Assembly: GCA_947631615.1 (NCBI GenBank)
Contig: CANRLX010000005.1
Span: 1 to 64,000 of the forward strand
Reading direction: 5' to 3'
From: an uncultured Acetatifactor sp.
GTDB taxonomy: Bacteria > Bacillota > Clostridia > Lachnospirales > Lachnospiraceae
Length of the DNA stretch: 64,000 bases
Positions 30,844-40,670 of the stretch are shown piece by piece. Numbering within the stretch: position 1 is the first letter of the stretch; each line of letters begins with the position of its first letter. Position numbers and translations under genes: made by a program. The notes beneath the pieces were generated by a model that ran no database searches, had not been told where the DNA came from, and saw nothing but the letters and a program-made list of their open reading frames with translations.

Positions 30844-32569
30844 GAGCCGTCGTTATCCTTTCAGAGTTTTGAGGAAACAATGCCACAAAGGGCAGGAGCA
30901 CCATCACGGGATACAGATACCGCAGTTGTACCGTAGGCCCCAGAAACAGCGTGATATAGTACCCCAGCACAAAGGCTAAGGGCACCAGCATCCGCCAGCG
31001 TTTCCGGATCACCAGATATCCCGCAAGAACCAGGTACAGATACAGGTAGCTTCCCGGGACAAAAAGATATTTGAGCACCGGCAGCTTCAGGTATGTGTTT
31101 CCGTCCGCCCACCGCTCCAGGATCTCCCGCAGGCTCTCCCATTTGGAATCCTTGTAGATCCCCCTCGGCACCAGATCCGCCTCGTACCAGTAAGTCTGCA
31201 CGTAGCCGCGCCCCGTCAGCCCCTCCTGCTCGTTGATGTGCGCGTGGGACTCGTCGTTCGGGTAGAGATACCCCGCGTTGACGGCCAGAGCCGCATTGAT
31301 AAAATCTCCCGGATAATCCGAAAGCAGTCGAAAGTACGTCTCAAAAAACTCGGCGTAGCGGTATCTTACCACGTAGGTGTTGGTATGCGCCTTGACCGGA
31401 TCGGTGAAATCCGCGTCATACCACCGGTATGCCCCGTCCAGCAGAAAGTCGTCGATCAGCGCCCGATCCTCCTCGCGCATCGTGTTGTCGTCCTCCGGCA
31501 GAACCCCCACGCCCCCGTGGTAGATCATGGTCCTCGCCAGCTGCTGAATGGGCATACTGAGCATTTCCCTCCGGTCCCCCTGTTTTGCCCCCGAGAGGGT
31601 AAACACCGCGGACAAAAGGAGGTTCCCCAAGAGAAAGGAGACCGCCATCGCGCCGAAAATCCTGCCCCAGAGTCTTCGGCGCGCCCTCCCGAAGAGCGCC
31701 GCCAAAAGCAGGATCAGCAGAGACACCAAAAGCGCATATTTCCCGTTGTTTCGGAAAAGGATCACCCCGACCGTGCCAAACGAAAGGACCGCGTCCGTCC
31801 CCCTCGGCCGCAGCTCGTCCCGCCCTTCCAAAAGAAGCGCGCAGAGCGCAGCCGTCATCAGAATCACAAAACCGGTAAACACCGTGTCCTTCGTCATGGT
31901 GACCGCCATATACCAGTGAAAGGGATAAAACATACCGTAGAGCAGCACCAGAAGCTGCCAGAGCGGTCTAATCAAAAAGCGGTGCAGCATGGCGATCCCG
32001 TAGGCAAAGGACGCCGCCAGAAACAAAAGCTGCAGTCCGGCATAGATACCGATCCCCACATTGGCGTCCCCAAAGACGTCCCTTCCCAAAAAGATCGCCC
32101 CGCGGATCAGGAGCGTATGCACCAGGGGATGGTGGTCGATCAGATAGTCGTCCACGGCCTGTCCCACCTGAAGCGGCGCGTCGTAGGCACAGATGGCGGG
32201 ATAATACGCCAGATACGCCGGCAGCCAGCTGACGGCGAGAAACAGCACAGAAAGGGCAAACACTTTGGGAACGCTCAGCCCTCTCAGCCAGACAAAAAAC
32301 CTCGGCTCCTTCCCTCCGATCCCCGCAAACAGGCTCCGGCATCTTCCCTCCGCCAGCGCGTAGAGAAGAAAGCAGATCCCGCCTCCCAAGAGCGCGCCAA
32401 AGAACAGACTGCACAGAAGGAGCCGTGCCACATACCCACCGGTCCAGAGAAGGTTTCCCTGTTCCGCCAGATCCTTTTCCGCCTTCCAGAAAAAGACCGT
32501 GACAAAGCCGATCAGGGCAAATAAAAGATATCCTGTTTTTTTGGAAAGAAGCTCTCTACTCTCCCGCAT
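30830..32569 (-). CDS. Multi-pass membrane protein, DUF6020/GT-C-like
   Basis: About 580 aa; paralogue of 7354..9240 (AYYPAICAYDAPLQV / AYYPIVMSYDFHRQV; GPTVQLRYLYPVMVLLP). Confidence 0.78.
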   Translation of the reverse strand: MRESRELLSKKTGYLLFALIGFVTVFFWKAEKDLAEQGNLLWTGGYVARLLLCSLFFGALLGGGICFLLYALAEGRCRSLFAGIGGKEPRFFVWLRGLSVPKVFALSVLFLAVSWLPAYLAYYPAICAYDAPLQVGQAVDDYLIDHHPLVHTLLIRGAIFLGRDVFGDANVGIGIYAGLQLLFLAASFAYGIAMLHRFLIRPLWQLLVLLYGMFYPFHWYMAVTMTKDTVFTGFVILMTAALCALLLEGRDELRPRGTDAVLSFGTVGVILFRNNGKYALLVSLLILLLAALFGRARRRLWGRIFGAMAVSFLLGNLLLSAVFTLSGAKQGDRREMLSMPIQQLARTMIYHGGVGVLPEDDNTMREEDRALIDDFLLDGAYRWYDADFTDPVKAHTNTYVVRYRYAEFFETYFRLLSDYPGDFINAALAVNAGYLYPNDESHAHINEQEGLTGRGYVQTYWYEADLVPRGIYKDSKWESLREILERWADGNTYLKLPVLKYLFVPGSYLYLYLVLAGYLVIRKRWRMLVPLAFVLGYYITLFLGPTVQLRYLYPVMVLLPFVALFPQNSERITTAHDDR

Positions 32570-33512
32570 CGGCCGACTCCTCACACCCCATCCGCTGGCG
32601 GTGCACCTGATTCAGGCGATACTCGAAATCCCGCTTGTCCTTCGCCGCCATAATCTCTAAGATCATACCGGCAAAAAAGGACTGGATCCCCGCCAGCACC
32701 ATAAAGCCGCACACGATCAGCGTGGGAAACCTGGGCACCAGGCCGGTAGCCAGATAGACGCGGACGATGGGCAGCATCAAAAGCAGCGCCGCAAACACCA
32801 GCAGAAAGCACAGACATCCAAAAAAGCGCAGCGGCCGGTAATTTTTGTAGAGCTGGATCATCTTGCGGATGACGCGCAGGCCGTCGCTGTAGGTGTTGAG
32901 CTTGGACACGCTGCCCTCCGGACGGTCGCGGTATTCCACCACCACGTTCTCCACCTGCATATTGCAGTTGACCGCGTGAATGGTCATCTCCGTCTCGATC
33001 TCAAACCCCTTGGAAAACACGGGGAAAGTCTTTACAAACTCATAGCTGAACGCGCGGTAACCCGTCATGATATCCTTGATATCCGACCGGAACAGACTGT
33101 TGATGCCAAAGCGCATCAGGCTGTTGCCAAAGTTGTGAAAGGGGCGCTTATTCTCGGTGAAATAGGTGGAGGAGAGCCTGTCGCCCACCACCATGTCCGC
33201 ATGGTGCACCAAAACCTTGTCCACCATCTCCCTGGCACAGTCCAAAGGATAGGTGTCATCCCCGTCGATCATCAGATAGCATTGGGCGTCGATCTCCCGA
33301 AACATCCTGCGGATCACGTTTCCCTTTCCCTGTTTAAACTCTCTGCGGATCACCGCGCCTGCCTCCGACGCCCGCGGGACGGTCCGGTCCGTAGAATTAT
33401 TGTCGTACACATACACCACCGCCTCCGGCAGCGCATACTTCACATCACGCACCACCTTGCCAATGGTCTGCTCTTCATTAAAACAGGGAATCAATACCGC
33501 AATCCTATCCAT
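32556..33512 (-). CDS. Glycosyltransferase family 2
   Basis: IAVLIPCFNEEQTIGKVVRDVKYALPEAVVYVYDNNSTDRT, LMIDGDDTYPLDCAREMV, C-terminal TMs. Confidence 0.93.
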   Translation of the reverse strand: MDRIAVLIPCFNEEQTIGKVVRDVKYALPEAVVYVYDNNSTDRTVPRASEAGAVIRREFKQGKGNVIRRMFREIDAQCYLMIDGDDTYPLDCAREMVDKVLVHHADMVVGDRLSSTYFTENKRPFHNFGNSLMRFGINSLFRSDIKDIMTGYRAFSYEFVKTFPVFSKGFEIETEMTIHAVNCNMQVENVVVEYRDRPEGSVSKLNTYSDGLRVIRKMIQLYKNYRPLRFFGCLCFLLVFAALLLMLPIVRVYLATGLVPRFPTLIVCGFMVLAGIQSFFAGMILEIMAAKDKRDFEYRLNQVHRQRMGCEESADAGE

Positions 33513-33639
33513 TCCGTGCGCAACCCTTTCCTCTCGCGTTTTTCACTCTTTACTGATTTTTCCATTCTTATTTTTTCTCATTATTTCTATTTTAACACGA
33601 TTACCCCCAATCATCTACTGTTTTTATGAAATATTTTGT

Positions 33640-33648
33640 GATATAATT
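33640..33648 (+). promoter_or_regulatory. Extended -10 promoter for the + strand pair 33700-36769
   Basis: TGATATAAT about 50 nt before the ATG. Confidence 0.45.
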
Positions 33649-33699
33649 TGTGGTATCAGGTGATATGGTGAAAAGAAATTTTTTGGAAGGGAGCTTTCT

Positions 33700-35295
33700 A
33701 TGACCGCCTTTTTCCGGAATGTATACCGCGCGGCCTGCCGCTTTATCCGAATCCTTGCCCCGCTCTTTACGGCGCTTTTGTTTTTGAGCGCCTTTTTTTC
33801 CACCTGCTACGCGGAGGACATGACCACGCAGAAGGTCCTCACCCGTTTGGACAACCCTTTGGTCAGCCTTGCGGGGGGCGCCCTCTTTCTGCTCTTCCTT
33901 CTTGGGGTCAGCGGCTTTGTCTGCCAAAAACCGCGCAGACGCCTCCCTGTCCTGCTTGGGCTGGTGCTCCTTGCGTATGTGCTCGGCGGCTGCATTTTGA
34001 TTTTGTTTAGCAGGACGGTGCCGGCGGCGGACGCGCTCTCCGTCTACCGCGCGGCGGAATGTCTGGCAAACAATGACACCTCTGTCATACATCCCACGGA
34101 CTCGTATCTCTCCTATTACCCCCAGCAGATCGGGCTGGTGTCCTTCTACGAGCCCCTGATCCGCCTTTGGAACCGGATCCCCATAGACTTCCCCGCCTAC
34201 CATTTCCTCAAGGGGATCTACGTCCTTCTGGTCTGTGCCATCGTTTTTTGTCAGTACCGGACGGTGCATCTTCTCTGGGAAAACGAGCGCGCGGACTGCC
34301 TGTATCTGCTCCTTGCGGGGACCAATCTCCCGCTGCTTCTCTACTCTTCCTTTGTGTACGGGGAGATCCCTTCCTTTGCCGCCTTTTCCGCAGGCGCTTT
34401 CTTTCTGCTCAAACTGTTGAAGTGCAAAGCGGATGTGCCGCGCGGCCAAAAATGGTTTTACGCGGCGGCAGCCCTTCTGTTTCTGTCCGCCAGCGTCCTG
34501 CTCCGCAAAAATTCTCTGATCCTGATCATCGCGGCGGTGCTGGTCGTGCTGCTGGAGGCCGTCTCCTCCGGACGATACCGGCTTCTCGTATTTGCGCTCG
34601 CCTGCGCGGTGTGCAGCCTCTCGATCCTACCCCTCGCCAGGGCCTTTTACGAGCGCCGCGCGGACAACACCCTCCGCACCGGCGTGCCCGCTTCGGCCTA
34701 CTTCGCGATGGGTATGCAGGAATCCTCCCGGGGAAACGGATGGTACAACGGATTTAACTTTACGCTCTACCAGGAAACCGGCATGGACACAGAGCTCACC
34801 AACGAGTACAGCAGGGCCGCCATTCGGGAGCGCCTTCATTTCTTTGCAGAGCACCCCTCCTACGCCGCCTCCTTCTATCTGCACAAATACCTTTCCCAGT
34901 GGGCGGACGGCACCTATGCCAGCAGACAGGCGACGCTTGCCACCTTCGGCGGGCGGTCGGAATTTTTTCAAGAATTGTACGAGGGCAGATACAGCCGGTA
35001 TTTTATCGGCTTCTGCAACCTCTATCAAACTATTCTGTATCTGGGAGCGCTGCTCTTTAGCCTCGCCGCCCTCCCCGTCCGGCGAACCTCCCGGGAGGAA
35101 ACAAACCCCTCCCAGAGACTTTTCGTGTACCTGGGGCTGATCGGCGTATTCGGCGGTTTTCTCTTTCATATGATCTGGGAGGCAAACAGCCGCTATATCT
35201 TCCTGTACGGACTGCTCCTGCTGCCTTATGCGGCACAGGGGATCAGCCTGTGCAGACTGCCTGAGAATAGGAGTAAAACAAAGTATGAAAAGTAA
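33700..35295 (+). CDS. Multi-pass membrane protein, GT-C/GT39-like
   Basis: 531 aa hydrophobic ORF with SD GGAAGGGAG; divergent from the rest of the locus. Confidence 0.75.
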   Translation: MTAFFRNVYRAACRFIRILAPLFTALLFLSAFFSTCYAEDMTTQKVLTRLDNPLVSLAGGALFLLFLLGVSGFVCQKPRRRLPVLLGLVLLAYVLGGCILILFSRTVPAADALSVYRAAECLANNDTSVIHPTDSYLSYYPQQIGLVSFYEPLIRLWNRIPIDFPAYHFLKGIYVLLVCAIVFCQYRTVHLLWENERADCLYLLLAGTNLPLLLYSSFVYGEIPSFAAFSAGAFFLLKLLKCKADVPRGQKWFYAAAALLFLSASVLLRKNSLILIIAAVLVVLLEAVSSGRYRLLVFALACAVCSLSILPLARAFYERRADNTLRTGVPASAYFAMGMQESSRGNGWYNGFNFTLYQETGMDTELTNEYSRAAIRERLHFFAEHPSYAASFYLHKYLSQWADGTYASRQATLATFGGRSEFFQELYEGRYSRYFIGFCNLYQTILYLGALLFSLAALPVRRTSREETNPSQRLFVYLGLIGVFGGFLFHMIWEANSRYIFLYGLLLLPYAAQGISLCRLPENRSKTKYEK

Positions 35296-36769
35296 ACAAA
35301 AAAGCTGGAAGAAAACCAAACTCAAAACCGGGCTGATCCTTTGCGGCCTGCTGTGTGCGGCTGTGGGGCTGATCGTCCTTTTGGTGTTTGACAGGCGGGC
35401 CCATCACTTCCGCTCGGACGAAACGCGCCAGGCGGATATCGCCGCTTTAAACGGCGGCAATTACGACGGTCTCCTGCTGTCCATGTATGCGCCGGAAACC
35501 TTTGACGCGGAATGTTTCTCCCTTTTCCGCGCCATATCCGTCATGCGGGCAGACCACACCTTCACCAATCTTTCCGATATCGGCGATTATCTGGAGAAAG
35601 GGTTTTCCCAAAACATCAGTCTGGCGAACGTCTACATCGGCCTGGATCCCTACGTGATCAGCGGCTTCTACGGGCACCACACCTCCCTCTATATGCGCGA
35701 TTACGCCAAATATCTGACGGAGTATGCCATCAAGTACCCAGACACCACCTTTGAGCTCCTGCTGCCCTGTTACTCCCTGGATTATCTGCGCACTCTGTCC
35801 GACCGGCAGTACGCGGAGCTTATCACCTCCTACCGCAACCTGGTCAACCTGTACATTCCGTACAGCAATGTGATCATTTACTTTTTGGGATACGAGGAAT
35901 GGCTGATCGCCAATCCCGGAAACTATGCGGATTACAACGCGTGTTCCGCCGAGGTGAACCAGACGATCCTGGCGTACACCTTTCGGGATGAGAATTACCG
36001 GCTGGCTCCCAACAATATGGAGGAGCGTTTTCAGCGGATGACGGATCTGGTGCAGGCGCCCCCCGTGGATTATCCGGATTACTCGGACTACTCCATCGTC
36101 TTCTTCGGGGACAGCGTGATCGGCAACTTCCAAGACTCTCTCTCCATCCCGGGCGTCGTGGCCGGACTCAGCGGCGCCCACACCTACAATCTGGGGCTGG
36201 GCGGGACCAGCGCCTGCGGCAACCGGAATCCCGCGGTTCCTACGCTGAACACCATCGTGGACGACTTTCTTGCGGGCGACGGAAGCGCCTATGATGAGAC
36301 GGACAGTCCCCGCTCGGGAATAGAAGCCTTTGAGCGGGAGCACACGGATCAGCTGTGTTTCCTGATCAACTATGGCCTCAACGATTACTTTTTCGGTATG
36401 CCGATCTCCTCCGACGACCCTCTCGACCCCCTCACCTTCCAGGGGGGCATCCGCCTGGCGGTGGGCAAGCTTCGGGCGGCCTACCCGGACTGCCGCATCA
36501 TCCTGGCCACCCCCAACTTCACTTCCTACTACGCTTACGGCCGCAGGATCAACAGCGCTTCGGGCGGCCGCCTGACCGATTATGTGGACGCCGTGCTCGC
36601 GCTGGCAGAGGAGCTGGACACCGACTGCATGAACAATTATGAGGAGTTTGGGATCGACCGCAAAAACCACGGGGAATATCTGGTGGACGGCTGCCACCCC
36701 AACGTACTTTTGCGATATATTTATGGACAGCACATCCTCCAAAAGCTCTCGGATATGCTGTCCACATAA
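35285..36769 (+). CDS. Membrane-anchored SGNH/GDSL hydrolase-family protein
   Basis: N-terminal TM; FFGDSVIGNF (GDS), INYGLNDYFFGM, DGCHPN; MKSKQKSWKK start preferred, overlaps the previous gene. Confidence 0.85.
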   Translation: MKSKQKSWKKTKLKTGLILCGLLCAAVGLIVLLVFDRRAHHFRSDETRQADIAALNGGNYDGLLLSMYAPETFDAECFSLFRAISVMRADHTFTNLSDIGDYLEKGFSQNISLANVYIGLDPYVISGFYGHHTSLYMRDYAKYLTEYAIKYPDTTFELLLPCYSLDYLRTLSDRQYAELITSYRNLVNLYIPYSNVIIYFLGYEEWLIANPGNYADYNACSAEVNQTILAYTFRDENYRLAPNNMEERFQRMTDLVQAPPVDYPDYSDYSIVFFGDSVIGNFQDSLSIPGVVAGLSGAHTYNLGLGGTSACGNRNPAVPTLNTIVDDFLAGDGSAYDETDSPRSGIEAFEREHTDQLCFLINYGLNDYFFGMPISSDDPLDPLTFQGGIRLAVGKLRAAYPDCRIILATPNFTSYYAYGRRINSASGGRLTDYVDAVLALAEELDTDCMNNYEEFGIDRKNHGEYLVDGCHPNVLLRYIYGQHILQKLSDMLST

Positions 36770-37762
36770 TCAATGAATATCCACTTCCTTCAGGCGCTCC
36801 CGTATCTCCTCCACGGTCAGCCACCAGGTATTGTTGCCGGAGCTGTAGGAAAAGCCCTCCGGCACCGGCTTGCCCGTGGGCTTCGCCTTCTTGCTCTCGC
36901 TCCAGACCATCTGGGGATAAATGATGAAATGCTTGTCATACTCGTAGGTGTTCGGGGAATCCTCCACCGTCACCATGATCTCATGCAGCTTCTCCCCCTC
37001 GCGGATCCCCACCTCCGTAGTCTCACAGCCCGGCAGCATGGCCTCCGCCAGATCCGTGATCTTAAAGGACGGGATCTTGGAGATAAAGGTCTCGCCGCCC
37101 CTTGCCTCCTCCAGAGCCTTAATCACCAGCTCCACACCCTCGCGGAGACTGATCCAGAAACGGGTCATGCGGTAATCCGTGATGGGCAGTGTGGTCACGC
37201 CCTCCTGGATCATATTCTGGAAGAAGGGGATCACGGACCCTCGGCTTCCCGCCACATTTCCGTAGCGCACAATGGAGAAGCTGATATCCTTTGCGCCCGC
37301 GTAGGCGTTGGCCGCAATAAAGAGCTTGTCCGACACCAGCTTGGTCCCTCCGTACAGATTCACAGGATTCACCGCTTTATCCGTGGAAAGCGCCACAACC
37401 TTTTTGACGCCCGTGTCCAGGCAGGCGTCGATCACATTCTGCGCCCCGTTGATATTGGTCTTGATCGCCTCGGCAGGGTTGTACTCGCAGGCGGGCACCT
37501 GCTTTAACGCCGCCGCGTGCACCACATAGTCCACTCCCTCCAGAGCCCTTTTCAACCGCTCCTTGTCCCGCACATCGCCGATAAAGAAGCGCAGCCTGGA
37601 CGCATACTCCTTAAATTCATTCTGCATGAGGAATTGTTTAAACTCATCCCTGGAGTAGATAATGATCTTCTTCGGCTCATAGTGCTCCAGCACATACCTG
37701 GTGAACGCCTTTCCGAAGCTGCCGGTTCCACCGGTGATCAAAACCGATTTATTGTTTAACAT
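36770..37762 (-). CDS. UDP-GlcNAc 4,6-dehydratase-like (PseB/CapD family SDR)
   Basis: MLNNKSVLITGGTGSFGKAFTRYVLEHYEPKKIIIYSRDEFKQ, STDKAVNPVNLYGGTKLVSDKLF. Confidence 0.92.
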   Translation of the reverse strand: MLNNKSVLITGGTGSFGKAFTRYVLEHYEPKKIIIYSRDEFKQFLMQNEFKEYASRLRFFIGDVRDKERLKRALEGVDYVVHAAALKQVPACEYNPAEAIKTNINGAQNVIDACLDTGVKKVVALSTDKAVNPVNLYGGTKLVSDKLFIAANAYAGAKDISFSIVRYGNVAGSRGSVIPFFQNMIQEGVTTLPITDYRMTRFWISLREGVELVIKALEEARGGETFISKIPSFKITDLAEAMLPGCETTEVGIREGEKLHEIMVTVEDSPNTYEYDKHFIIYPQMVWSESKKAKPTGKPVPEGFSYSSGNNTWWLTVEEIRERLKEVDIH

Positions 37763-37861
37763 AATGACCTCTCTTTCACGCCTGCCGGTATCTTTTCGTA
37801 CTATAATACACCAATCATACCATACCAGGGGAAAAATTGCAAATATGCAGATGGTTCCTCC

Positions 37862-39169
37862 TTATTGTCCCCAGTCATAAAGCTTCCATGTATCATCGGT
37901 TTCGTCAAATACAAGCGTAAACCCCCATATCACCTTCCTCCCTTCCCTTTTTAAAATTCCTTCCAAATGTATCATTTCCTTTTCCGGTAACTGGTATTGT
38001 TCCTTATATATTTTTTCATAATAATTTGACGTGTTCGGGAAATAACGGATCTCACATAAATCACATTGCATATCTGAAAAATTCGTCACATCACTCAGCG
38101 GACCGGTTTTATCAATATAACGCAAGACCCTCTGCTCATCCCCTTGATATACCGCATCCATCATGTGGACAACCTCTTCCTTGGCCTGTTTGATTTCCCA
38201 TTTCGTAAATCCATTCCTGTCCGGCTTTAAATAGAAATCCGCAACCGACAGGACACAGACCATCACCAGGATCCCCAAAATAAATGACATACACACGGAC
38301 TTTTTCACGTTCAGCCTGTAGTTCAGGATGCGGTCAACTCTTCTCATAACCTGTTCCTTGCTAAAGTTCAAAGAAACCTTAATGCCTGATTGATGTCCAT
38401 TCACGATTGCATAATGTAATGTATATTCTTTTGGATTTACACTTTTGCTCTTAATCACCTCATAATCACATCTGGTTTCCATATCCTCTCGCAATGCCCG
38501 CAAAAAAATTTTTTCATAGTATGGCAAAAACCAATACACACAGCTCATGATATCCATTAGCAATAGCAGCAAATGGTGTTTTCGGATAATGTGGTTTTTT
38601 TCATGCAGCAAAATACTATGATATATATCACCGACACTAAATTCCTTTGGCACATAAATAGCAGGTTTTATTCCATATACCATAGGGCCTATATCCTCTG
38701 TAATCCATACATTAACTTTATTTTTGCCTACGGAAATACAGGAGTGCACGCCGATACATTGTTCTTTGATTCTTTTTCGGATACTTATTGTTCGGAGTAT
38801 TTTTATGATCGCACGGAGCAAGAATCCTGCCATCCATATCATCAAACAGATTTCCGCAAGACCATTTTTTGTCGCTTCTTTTTGTAAGATGCTTGAATCC
38901 TGTTGATTCTCCAACACAGCCTCTAATTCCAAATATTCTTTTTGCCTGCTGCCAGATATCGTTTTCACTTCGCCTATGTCATTCACATCGTCCATAGCAG
39001 CTCCCATGTGGGCAGCTAAAGACAGTGGAAACAATGAAATAACAAAGAAAACGATCCAATATGCTGTTACTACCTGCGGATGAATTTTATCTCCATTCGT
39101 TCGGCGGACAAGCATGATAATACATCCCATCCATGTAACACCTATGATATTCCACAATATCTCTGACAT
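37862..39169 (-). CDS. M56-family BlaR1-like membrane metallopeptidase with an extra C-terminal extracellular region
   Basis: ILLHEKNHIIRKHHLLLLLMDIMSCVYWFLPYYEKIFLRALREDMETRCDYEV (HExxH-like HEKNH); adjacent BlaI. Confidence 0.88.
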   Translation of the reverse strand: MSEILWNIIGVTWMGCIIMLVRRTNGDKIHPQVVTAYWIVFFVISLFPLSLAAHMGAAMDDVNDIGEVKTISGSRQKEYLELEAVLENQQDSSILQKEATKNGLAEICLMIWMAGFLLRAIIKILRTISIRKRIKEQCIGVHSCISVGKNKVNVWITEDIGPMVYGIKPAIYVPKEFSVGDIYHSILLHEKNHIIRKHHLLLLLMDIMSCVYWFLPYYEKIFLRALREDMETRCDYEVIKSKSVNPKEYTLHYAIVNGHQSGIKVSLNFSKEQVMRRVDRILNYRLNVKKSVCMSFILGILVMVCVLSVADFYLKPDRNGFTKWEIKQAKEEVVHMMDAVYQGDEQRVLRYIDKTGPLSDVTNFSDMQCDLCEIRYFPNTSNYYEKIYKEQYQLPEKEMIHLEGILKREGRKVIWGFTLVFDETDDTWKLYDWGQ

Positions 39170-39201
39170 ATGCCCCCCTGAATATTCTATTTATAATTAT
39201 T

Positions 39202-39573
39202 CTATTTATGATTTTTGATATAATCTAACACACTTTCTAATTCTTCCTGTGTAATTTTTTCATTTTCAGCAAAACTCAATACCGCTTGCTGCCACTGTCC
39301 ATCATAAAACTTATCGATCAGCTCCCCGAGTGCACTTATGCCTCTTTTTTCTCGTGAATGTACGGGCATAAAATATTGTACCTCTTTTTCAATGACGGTA
39401 ACGCACCCCTTTTTTACTAATCTGTTTACAAATGTTTTTATCGTACTGTCGGCCCATTTTTTTTCTTTTTTTACCAGCTCTATGAGCTGCTTCATCGTAA
39501 TCGGATAATGGTTTTCAAGAATATTTAATATGATTTCTTCACTCTCAGTAATGGAATGATATGTCCTGCTCAT
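39202..39573 (-). CDS. BlaI/MecI/CopY family repressor
   Basis: ITESEEIILNILENHYPITMKQLIELVKKEKKWADSTIKTFVNRLVKKGCVTV. Confidence 0.93.
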   Translation of the reverse strand: MSRTYHSITESEEIILNILENHYPITMKQLIELVKKEKKWADSTIKTFVNRLVKKGCVTVIEKEVQYFMPVHSREKRGISALGELIDKFYDGQWQQAVLSFAENEKITQEELESVLDYIKNHK

Positions 39574-39605
39574 CAGACGGTATCTCCTCCAGCTTTTCGT
39601 ATCTC

Positions 39606-39653
39606 CAGTTTACAATATGTAACTTATTCTGTCAAGCTACATATTGTAAACTG
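39606..39653. promoter_or_regulatory. Candidate BlaI-type double operator
   Basis: 16 bp perfect inverted repeat CAGTTTACAATATGTA / TACATATTGTAAACTG, 16 bp spacer; each arm contains TACA-n3-TGTA. Confidence 0.75.
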
Positions 39654-39671
39654 AAATGTAAACACAGAAGT

Positions 39672-40540
39672 TTCCCTGTTTTTCCTATTTTGAGAGGGTA
39701 AAGGCACTCAAACAAACCGCACAAATCGTTTCCTCCCGATCTTCAGTACATCCTGGGGGCCCGGACGGGCAATTCCGGCAGCTTTTCCGGTATGGCCTTA
39801 TGGCTGAAAGCCTCTCTGTAGTAAGCCTTGGCAGCTTCCACTTCCTCCCGACTGTGGTACAGTCCCGTGACGGTCTCCGCCAGAATCAATTTCACATCTC
39901 TGGGATTCACGCCGGTTGCAAGCTGCTGCCGGATTTCCGCGATTCGGTCTGGGTGTTCGTCCGTCACCAGCTCAAAATAAGTGACAATCAGCTCATCCGG
40001 CACCTCCATCAGCTTCTTAAACATTATCTCCGCGGGTTCATCAATCCCTACATAATTTCCCAGGCTTTTGCTCATCTTCTCTTTTCCGTCCAATCCTACC
40101 AAAAGCGGCATAAACATAGCCACCTGGGCTTCTTGTCCGTACGCTTTCTGAAGATTTCTGCCCATGAGAATATTGAACGTCTGATCGGTACCGCCCAGCT
40201 CCAGATCCGCATGGATCACCACAGAATCATAAGCCTGCATCAATGGGTAAAAAGGACCTTAAAAATCTGTTCACAGTAGGTCTGCGCATTTCTTTTCACG
40301 GTTTCCTCTGACAAGGCCGTCCTGCCCTTCACCTTTCCCGTTGGATCACCGATTCTTCCTGTAAAATCGCCGATAATAATTACCACCTTGTGTCCCAGAT
40401 CCTGCATCTGCCGCAGCTTCCGCAACGCTACCGTGTGTCCCAGATGAATATCCGGCGCAGAAGGGTCCATACCAAACTTAATCGTCAAAGGCCGCTCCTC
40501 CCTGACAGCTCTCTCCAGCTTTTCCGGCCATTAAAAAACC
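39672..40540 (-). pseudogene. tyrS: tyrS remnant carrying several deletions
   Basis: Blocks [37 protein letters not shown], then [40 protein letters not shown], then [16 protein letters not shown]-terminus, about 65-70 aa of the centre and most of the S4 domain are missing. Confidence 0.85.
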
Positions 40541-40670
40541 CGCCCTTATGAAACCATAAGGACGAGCCGTCATCTCGTGATACCACCTCATTTCGCAGAC
40601 AACTCACGCTGCCTGCCTCTTCAAGTACAGCAGGATCTTGTTTAGAAATATTTTTCGATTTCCTGCGGCT
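40533..40670 (-). promoter_or_regulatory. T-box leader remnant with terminator upstream of the tyrS remnant
   Basis: - strand GAGGTGGTATCACGAGAT (T-box core) then CGTCCTTATGGTTTCATAAGGGCGGGTTTTTT; only about 70-80 nt precede the T-box core before the upstream gene, too short for Stem I. Confidence 0.75.

Noticed and set aside
31238-32524. 428 aa + strand ORF rich in Arg/Gln/Lys
   Set aside because: Antisense shadow of the DUF6020-like membrane protein.
33601-34449. 282 aa - strand ORF opposite 33700..35295
   Set aside because: Highly charged low-complexity translation; the + strand ORF has an SD and coherent TM pattern.
35447-36742. 431 aa - strand ORF opposite the SGNH gene
   Set aside because: Shadow ORF; the + strand has GDS and DGCHPN motifs.
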